In this document: positions 58,693 to 64,000 of the stretch, piece after piece
How the letters are laid out: every line of letters begins with the position of its first letter
Numbering within the stretch: the first letter of the stretch is position 1
NCBI GenBank assembly: GCA_016169945.1
Contig: JADLSH010000231.1
Coordinates: forward strand, 1,426,001 to 1,490,000
DNA from: Trachythela sp. YZ-2020
Taxonomy: Eukaryota > Cnidaria > Anthozoa > Malacalcyonacea > Clavulariidae
DNA: 64,000 nt
Reading direction: 5' to 3'
Notes under the pieces: generated by a model
The model's input: the letters and a program-made list of their open reading frames with translations, nothing else
The model's database searches: none
Told to the model about the DNA's origin: nothing
Position numbers and translations under genes: made by a program

Positions 58693-61600
58693 ATGAACAA
58701 TTTGAAAAACAATTCTCAAGATCCATCTAAATTTGGTCAAAGACAAGAGAATGAGGAGGATGATGGAGCGCGTCGGCCAACTCCAGTCGCACCACCACGA
58801 CCACGAAGACAAGCTCAAAAGGAGCAAAGACAATTAGAGGCGCAAAGACTAGTTCAACCTGAGATCGTTAGACAAGCTCACAATGGTGTTCTTAATGATT
58901 ATAAGATTGAGAACAAAACTAATCTTTTACCTAAGCCTTTATTAGATTTATTAAAGCCTCAGATTTTAAGAGTTATTAAGTCTCACATACCAGCCAAGTT
59001 TACTGTTAAAATTCATGCTGAGTTTAAAAACACGAATGAAGATGGTACTTTTAAGTTTGAGACTAAGTTCATCTCCTCCGACAGTGTTGGCGTTAGAAAC
59101 AAAAACTCTACACTTGTTGTCGAATGGCGAAAGTTAAATAGCAGTCTAAGAACCAAGATGGCTTCGTTTCTTATAGAAAAGTCTGGGTGGTCAGTGTCAA
59201 AAATATTTGGAGTCCACATCAACACAGGTAAGTTAGAGTCACAACGAGGTGGTAATTATGTTGAGTTACCCAAATGGTTGAAGAACAAAGGTGCGCTAAT
59301 TAATATAAAAAGTTGGAATGGTAGGTGTTTCATCTACGCAGTCGATAGATCGTTAAACCCTAAGATCATTCACCCAGAACGTGTTGATAAGACTTTAAAG
59401 GAGTGTGAGTTAGAGTATAATCTAAAAGACATCACATTTCCTGTGACTGTTGATCAGTTTGAACTGTTTGAAAAGCTTAACGATATAAGACTTGTCGTAT
59501 ACCGTCTGGACGACTCGCGAGATGAATATGGTGGTGAGATTAAACTTATTGAACCATTATACCCCTCCGAATTAGAGGCAAGCAGAGAGGCTGTCATCTT
59601 GTTGTATAAGAAACATTATATGACGGTGAGCTCAGAGTCTAGACTATTTGGACAAAATCATGGTCACGGTAAGTCATTCCCATGTCGTAGATGTATTAAC
59701 TTCTTCCCGACTCAAGAGAAATTGGAAATACATCTCAATATGTGTGTGAAACAAACTGTTGGACGCATAACATTTCCTAAAACTGCTCGTGGTGGGAATA
59801 TCTTAAAGTTCAAGTCATGGGGTAAAACTATAAGAGCTCCATTAATTATTATCGCAGACTCAGAGGCCTTATTAAAAAAATTAGACCCAGAAACATCCAG
59901 CGTGGGAATGCCTCTGTCAACGGTCAAACTTAATAAGCACTTACCATCTGGCTTCGGTTTTTACGAGATACACTCTGATGGTGGATATAAGTATCATAAG
60001 ACGCTTGGTTCCAACTGTGCTAAAGACTTTGTCAATAAGCTCTATGAGATAGCAAGATCTTTCTACGAGAAAAATGCAAAGAGTATTCCGTTAGAGGGGG
60101 ACCAGCTCATATTAGCGAACATAGAGTTAGCACAGGCAAGGGAGTGTTGTATTTGTAAGAGTGGGTTGGTGGCATCACCTAACGATGAGGAGTGGGACAA
60201 TCACAAACCGGTGAGACATCATGACCACTATACTGGAGAGTTCTTAGGCATCGCTCACAACGACTGTAATTTGTTAGCTAGGAGGTCTAAAGAGATACCT
60301 GTTTTCTTCCATAATTTAGAGGGGTATGACATCAAGGCCTTCATTCGAGAGCTAGGTAACAATCAAAAAGAGAGAGGTAAAGTGTCTATCACCGCTAGTA
60401 GCATAGACAAAATAATTCAACTAAAAAAGAATGTGTTAGTCAAGACTCTCATTGGGTGTCCGCCAGATAAGAAAACAACTGACGAAGATGGGGACACCGT
60501 TTTCGATGAGACAATGAAATACTTAACTTATACTTTGGTTTTCAAAGACTCTCTAAAACATCTTGGTTTAAGTCTAGCAGAACTCATTAAGAACTTGGAA
60601 AAAGAAAAGTTTATAATCACAAAAGCTGGTTGTAACACTGACACCCAGTTCGATCTAATTCGAAAGAAGGGTGTGTATCCATATGACTATATGGACTCTG
60701 AAGAAAAAATGTTAGAGACCCAACTACCACCTCAAAAGTGTTTCTTTAACCTCTTGACAGAGAGTGATATCAGTGAGGATGAATACGCTCACGCTCAAAA
60801 TGTGTGGACAGCTTTCGAGTGTAAGACCATGCAAGACTATCATGACACATATCTTTGGGGTGACACAGCCGCTCTCGCCGATATCTTTCAAGAACACAGA
60901 AGAAAGAGTTTAGAGTCATTTAGGTTAGACCCAGCGTGGTATCCAACCGCACCATCTTTCTTCTGGCAGGCTATGTTATTATACACAGGTGTCAAGATCG
61001 AACTCATAAGCGAGGAGAACTCAGACATGTACGAGTTTTGCGAGGGTGGAATTAGAGGTGGCATATCAATGGCTGTGCAAAGATACTCAGAGGCTAACAA
61101 CCATTACATGGACTCATATAACCCAACTAAGCCAATCTCGTACATAATTAACCCAGACGCTAACGCGTTGTATGCAGGAGTTGAACAAAGAGAATTACCA
61201 CTCAAAAATCATAAGTATATGAACGAAGAAAACTTGGCTAATTGGCGTGATCTTGGTGAAAGTGAGGACGGAGATGGAATGAAGCGAGGGTGTTTCCTAA
61301 AGGTGAACTTGTCGTATCCTAGACATCTACACGACGAACACAACGATCTACCACTAGCACCTGAATCTTTTAATCCTGGTACAATGGCTAAACTAATCCC
61401 TAATTTAAACGACAAGACAAATTACATTGTGAATGACAACGCGTTAAAAGCATATGAAAAGCTGGGGCTAGTTATAACTAAGATTCATGAAGGATGGATG
61501 TTTGATAAGTCAGCTTGGATGAAACCATTCATTGACTATTGTATTGATCTACGAAAGAAAGCTGCTATCGAGGGTGACAAATTCGGGGTGATATATTATA

Positions 61601-62514
61601 AGTTGGGGCCAAACAGTGTATTTGGCAAGACTATGGAAAATACGAGAGATCGAAAGAGAATGGTGGTTGCCTTATCAGCTAGTCAAGCTCTTAAAGAGAT
61701 CGCCAAGCCAACATTTGAGGACCGCATAATCTTAGAAGATAACATGTCTCTCATTATGATGAGGCCAAGATCAACCAAGTTAAATAAGCCTATCTTCGCG
61801 GGGATGAACATACTCGACGACTCAAAAGTTGATATGTACAACTGGCACTACAACTATTTCAAGAAGAACTGGGCTGGAAAAGTCGACCTAAACTACATGG
61901 ACACAGATGGTTTCATTTACACAATACGAACGAAAGACTTCTATGAGGACATCAAACCAGATCTAGAGTCCAAATGGGACACGAGTAACTTTGAACAACC
62001 AAATAAGATGGGCATACCCAGAGTTAATAGAAAAGTGTCTGGTATGATTAAGTTAGAGTCTGGTGACAAGCCAATGGAGGGGGTGTGTACGTTAAGTTCA
62101 AAAGTGTACGCTCTAAAGTGTAAATACTCAGAGACGACAGACAAAGATGGCAAGCCAACTTACATAGACAACACTGTTCGAAAATGTAAGGGAGCTGATA
62201 GACATAAGGTTAAGGGCTTCTCATACAAAGACTTCAAAAATTGTCTCTTAGAGAACACAACGAAGAGCATAACCACTAACAGAATTCGAACTAGAGACTA
62301 TGAGATCTTCACCGAACGAAGTAGTAAGATGGCTCTTAGAAACACAGACGACAAGCGAGTGATAGACGAAAAAAGTGGTGGGGTAGATACTTATGCATAT
62401 GGTCACTGGCGAATACGAGACAATGAGTTGTTGACTAAGAACTCGATACCCTCACCTAAGATAGGGAGTCTAATGCAGTTGTGTGTTAACGCCTTACCTA
62501 AGACCAAAGCCTAG
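58693..62514 (+). CDS. polB: Protein-primed family B DNA polymerase, 1273 aa
   Basis: A single uninterrupted ORF. Residues ~1-60 are charged and proline/glutamine-rich. Residues ~150-270 match the N-terminal region typical of animal Polinton/adintovirus polymerases (SGWSVSKI, LPKWLKNKGALINIK). A Cys/His finger lies at ~329 (CRRCINFF). Exonuclease motifs: IIADSEAL (~387, Exo I), FFHNLEGYD (~538, Exo II), YLWGDTAALAD (~720, Exo III). An HNH-like Cys/His module (HHDHYTGEFLGIAHNDCN) sits at ~507. Polymerase motifs: A DANALYAG (~822), B KLGPNSVFGKTMEN (~970), C YMDTDGF (~1068), with both catalytic aspartates present and glycine where serine or a similar residue is more usual. It would replicate a linear element from a terminal protein primer. 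Confidence 0.92.
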   Translation: MNNLKNNSQDPSKFGQRQENEEDDGARRPTPVAPPRPRRQAQKEQRQLEAQRLVQPEIVRQAHNGVLNDYKIENKTNLLPKPLLDLLKPQILRVIKSHIPAKFTVKIHAEFKNTNEDGTFKFETKFISSDSVGVRNKNSTLVVEWRKLNSSLRTKMASFLIEKSGWSVSKIFGVHINTGKLESQRGGNYVELPKWLKNKGALINIKSWNGRCFIYAVDRSLNPKIIHPERVDKTLKECELEYNLKDITFPVTVDQFELFEKLNDIRLVVYRLDDSRDEYGGEIKLIEPLYPSELEASREAVILLYKKHYMTVSSESRLFGQNHGHGKSFPCRRCINFFPTQEKLEIHLNMCVKQTVGRITFPKTARGGNILKFKSWGKTIRAPLIIIADSEALLKKLDPETSSVGMPLSTVKLNKHLPSGFGFYEIHSDGGYKYHKTLGSNCAKDFVNKLYEIARSFYEKNAKSIPLEGDQLILANIELAQARECCICKSGLVASPNDEEWDNHKPVRHHDHYTGEFLGIAHNDCNLLARRSKEIPVFFHNLEGYDIKAFIRELGNNQKERGKVSITASSIDKIIQLKKNVLVKTLIGCPPDKKTTDEDGDTVFDETMKYLTYTLVFKDSLKHLGLSLAELIKNLEKEKFIITKAGCNTDTQFDLIRKKGVYPYDYMDSEEKMLETQLPPQKCFFNLLTESDISEDEYAHAQNVWTAFECKTMQDYHDTYLWGDTAALADIFQEHRRKSLESFRLDPAWYPTAPSFFWQAMLLYTGVKIELISEENSDMYEFCEGGIRGGISMAVQRYSEANNHYMDSYNPTKPISYIINPDANALYAGVEQRELPLKNHKYMNEENLANWRDLGESEDGDGMKRGCFLKVNLSYPRHLHDEHNDLPLAPESFNPGTMAKLIPNLNDKTNYIVNDNALKAYEKLGLVITKIHEGWMFDKSAWMKPFIDYCIDLRKKAAIEGDKFGVIYYKLGPNSVFGKTMENTRDRKRMVVALSASQALKEIAKPTFEDRIILEDNMSLIMMRPRSTKLNKPIFAGMNILDDSKVDMYNWHYNYFKKNWAGKVDLNYMDTDGFIYTIRTKDFYEDIKPDLESKWDTSNFEQPNKMGIPRVNRKVSGMIKLESGDKPMEGVCTLSSKVYALKCKYSETTDKDGKPTYIDNTVRKCKGADRHKVKGFSYKDFKNCLLENTTKSITTNRIRTRDYEIFTERSSKMALRNTDDKRVIDEKSGGVDTYAYGHWRIRDNELLTKNSIPSPKIGSLMQLCVNALPKTKA

Positions 62515-62529
62515 ACTCACTAGCGCGCG

Positions 62530-62565
62530 TGGTTCGCTCGCTACGCTCGCTCGCTGCGCTCGTCA
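62530..62565. repeat. CGCTCG repeat, left flank of the penton-like gene
   Basis: GC-rich CGCTCGCTACGCTCGCTCGC stretch. Its inverse word GAGCGAG recurs at 63,263-63,299 on the other side of the penton-like gene, so the gene is bracketed by an imperfect inverted pair. Confidence 0.7.
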
Positions 62566-62574
62566 GATAACATA

Positions 62575-62602
62575 TTTTAGTAACCCTAACGGCTTACTAA
62601 AA
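62575..62602. terminator. Bidirectional hairpin between convergent genes
   Basis: 9-bp perfect stem TTTTAGTAA / TTACTAAAA with a 10-base loop that can pair two further GC bases around a bulge. It lies between the PolB stop (62,514) and the stop of the minus-strand gene (62,616), where one hairpin could serve both transcripts. Confidence 0.6.
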
Positions 62603-62615
62603 CTTAAACTTAAAC

Positions 62616-63254
62616 TTAAACCATCTCGAGATCTAACAGAGCGCTCATGTTTACATGTTTGTCTATGTTAGTTGTAAGTTTAAAACTCAACGAATTAAAT
62701 CTTTGTATGGTAGGTGTTTTTGAGTTGATGTTATCGTAGAACTCTAAGGTGTCTATTAATAGCTGTGATGACGAGATTGGTAACGAAGCTATTATTTGAC
62801 TTGGATTACCGTTTGTGTTGAAGTTCTGGTAAGTGTTCACGATGCTACATTCGATGTTGATGTATTTTAAACCATGGTTAACGTCAACATGACTGGGACT
62901 CGTGTGCCATGCGTCTTTGATCAACGCGGTGTCTGGTAAAAAACCCAACATTGGACCTATGGTGTTTTCTAGGTTCAAAGATTTTTCAGCTTTTATCGAA
63001 CATGTAGAGTTTATGTGGTTTGCAACAAGCTCGATGCCCTCGTCTTTTAGTTTCTTTTGGATATTGGCAAATGTCCAGTAACCAGTCTCAAACACAATCG
63101 TATCGGTACCGTGTTGTATTTGACATCTTAAAACATTATGGAACTCCCAAAATATTGTCGCCGATCTGAGATATATCTTACTCTTGTTATGTTGAAATAT
63201 ATCTAAACTCACAGTTGTCTTGTTCTGTGGTACAAATACTGTTAACTTTGACAT
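62616..63254 (-). CDS. Penton-like (minor capsid) protein, 212 aa
   Basis: Complete ORF starting MSKLTVFVPQNK on the minus strand. The layout of beta-rich segments, a central IGPMLGFLPDT motif, the following LKYINIECSIVNTYQ strand and the C-terminal segment ending in DLEMV resemble the single-jelly-roll penton/minor capsid proteins of Polinton- and adintovirus-like elements. This is recognition by pattern, with no alignment available. No signal peptide or membrane segment is seen. It converges on PolB and diverges from the ORF at 63,535. If the call is right, the element has a virion-forming potential beyond simple transposition. Confidence 0.55.
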   Translation of the reverse strand: MSKLTVFVPQNKTTVSLDIFQHNKSKIYLRSATIFWEFHNVLRCQIQHGTDTIVFETGYWTFANIQKKLKDEGIELVANHINSTCSIKAEKSLNLENTIGPMLGFLPDTALIKDAWHTSPSHVDVNHGLKYINIECSIVNTYQNFNTNGNPSQIIASLPISSSQLLIDTLEFYDNINSKTPTIQRFNSLSFKLTTNIDKHVNMSALLDLEMV

Positions 63255-63262
63255 TTTATTTA

Positions 63263-63299
63263 CGAGCGAGAGTGAGCGAGCGAGAGTGAGCGAGCGAGA
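63263..63299. repeat. GAGCGAG repeat, right flank of the penton-like gene
   Basis: Tandem GAGCGAGAGTGAGCGAGC words directly upstream of the minus-strand gene's start codon; inverted partner of 62,530-62,565. It may also lie in this gene's promoter. Confidence 0.7.
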
Positions 63300-63320
63300 C
63301 GAAATTTAGAAAGTAATTTT

Positions 63321-63517
63321 GTACGGTGAAATACCGTACTCCATTAAGAAGATTGGTTTTTTTGTCTACCAAGGAGTGCGAAACGCGCACTCCTAAAGAT
63401 TGTTTTTTTTGTCTACCCAAGGGGTCAGAAGAAATGGCCCCTTAAGAAGATTTGTGTTCTACCAAGGGGAAACCATATCGTACCATCACTTATCTAAATT
63501 ATAGATAAGTGATGGTA
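63321..63517. promoter_or_regulatory. Chain of four different hairpins with conserved linkers
   Basis: Stems: 63,321-63,327/63,333-63,339 (7 bp); 63,372-63,380/63,386-63,394 (9 bp); 63,419-63,427/63,435-63,443 (9 bp, one G-U); 63,481-63,496/63,502-63,517 (16 bp, perfect). The first three hairpins are each followed by a linker of the form AAGATTGTTTTTTGTCTACC-AAGG (63,346; 63,395; 63,444), spaced ~47-51 bp. Stem sequences are unrelated while the linkers are conserved. The chain lies in the divergent intergenic region, so a promoter, terminator array or replication/packaging role are all possible. Confidence 0.75.
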
Positions 63518-63534
63518 AGTTCTAAACGTGCGAC

Positions 63535-64000
63535 ATGAATAAAATGACTAGTCAACAATTGTTTAAAGAAAAATATCCATACGCAGATGTCGATAAGTTC
63601 ATGTTTCAGCCCGTAAAAGATTACTCGGGAAAAACTCTGTTTGTACGAACAATGTTTGTACATGACGGCAGAGCGTACGACATAAAAGCAAAGAGCTTTG
63701 CATTTGGCTGGGCGTTAGACTGGCAACCTAGAATATGGAATACAAAAGGGGTTGTACAAGGTTTCACAAAAGGACCCTTTGATGGTAACCCTAAAACAAT
63801 GAACATTTTTGTAAATAACACAATGAGTTTTGACCCAACATTTCCAGACCTCGTAATAACTTCTAACATGCAAAAGTTTAACGACTACACTGAAAACCCA
63901 TATCTGGCTTCTTGTTTGGCCGCTTTCATCGCAACTTATGTTTGTGGTATTAGCACACAGCATTTTCAAGACAATACATTAGTTGGGAACTTGGCTAGGT
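63535..64000 (+). CDS. Unassigned ORF, runs off the window
   Basis: Open from ATG at 63,535 (MNKMTSQQLFKEKYPYAD) through at least 155 codons with no stop before 64,000. It contains no signature I recognise; segments such as YDIKAKSFAFGWALDW and NPYLASCLAAFIATYV suggest an ordered, partly hydrophobic protein. The start is chosen as the first ATG 17 bases after the 16-bp hairpin. It is divergent to the penton-like gene and part of the same intact block. Candidate roles (capsid or other structural protein) are guesses from position only. Confidence 0.75.
   Translation, partial: MNKMTSQQLFKEKYPYADVDKFMFQPVKDYSGKTLFVRTMFVHDGRAYDIKAKSFAFGWALDWQPRIWNTKGVVQGFTKGPFDGNPKTMNIFVNNTMSFDPTFPDLVITSNMQKFNDYTENPYLASCLAAFIATYVCGISTQHFQDNTLVGNLAR

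Larger units (their letters stand above)
58331..64000 (+). mobile_element. Polinton/adintovirus-like element, partial
   Basis: Compact intronless genes with short spacers: zinc-finger protein (+), protein-primed PolB (+), penton-like protein (-), unknown ORF (+, running off the end). All are uninterrupted, in contrast to every other element in the window. No integrase, ATPase, adenain-type protease or major capsid gene is visible, so classification rests on the polymerase and the penton-like protein. Boundaries are not defined in this window. Confidence 0.75.

Noticed and set aside
63321..63517. CRISPR-like array.
   Set aside because: The repeated part is the linker and the variable parts are hairpins, units are few and of unequal spacing, and the context is a eukaryotic virus-like element.

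Overview
The window reads as nuclear DNA of an animal, most likely an anthozoan cnidarian. This rests on AT-rich sequence, intron-like splice signals, a tandem C2H2 zinc-finger gene family, a tRNA-derived SINE of a type I associate with corals, and a dense mix of CR1/L2-like LINEs, P, hAT, MULE, Ty3 and Polinton-like elements. No ordinary single-copy host gene is clearly visible. The species call is inference from pattern memory, not from a search.

Layout. 0-3 kb: a P-element-like (THAP9-like) transposon with terminal and subterminal inverted repeats and a decayed, 3'-truncated transposase. 3.5-5.75 kb: an inverted repeat pair enclosing two opposed LINE pieces. 5.98-31.6 kb: three copies of one segment (C2H2 zinc-finger gene plus 3' flank). 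Copy 2 is the best, copy 1 is 5'-truncated and copy 3 is broken. Because the copies are paralogous, they act as empty sites for one another and let several insertions be read to the base: a TWA-target MITE, a CR1/L2-like LINE (6.9-11.5 kb), and a giant palindromic foldback element (11,809-19,987, 4-bp AATT duplication). A nearly intact LINE (15.3-19.9 kb) is nested in one arm of the palindrome. Between copies 2 and 3 lies an inverted pair of 0.77-kb arms enclosing a third LINE type.

31.6-34.8 kb holds MITEs with readable target duplications (TA; hAT 8 bp). From about 34.81 to 56.02 kb I infer one large THAP-containing element with ~0.2-kb inverted termini, filled by later insertions: a LINE in the THAP intron, LINE fragments, a Ty3-like pol remnant, a hAT element, a SINE, and a 9-kb MULE-like transposon that landed inside the right terminus of the host element.

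The MULE-like element (46,915-55,982) is the most unusual item. Its decayed coding region has the layout ubiquitin-specific protease (C19), then Ulp1/SENP-type SUMO protease (C48), then SWIM-type MULE transposase, apparently as one polyprotein. The middle USP exon is inverted in this copy.

58-64 kb is an intact-looking stretch of a Polinton/adintovirus-like element: small zinc-finger protein, 1273-aa protein-primed family B DNA polymerase, a penton-like protein on the opposite strand, and a divergent ORF running off the window. Perfect hairpins follow the genes, and the divergent intergenic region carries a chain of different hairpins joined by a conserved T-rich linker. The element's termini, integrase and major capsid gene are not in the window.
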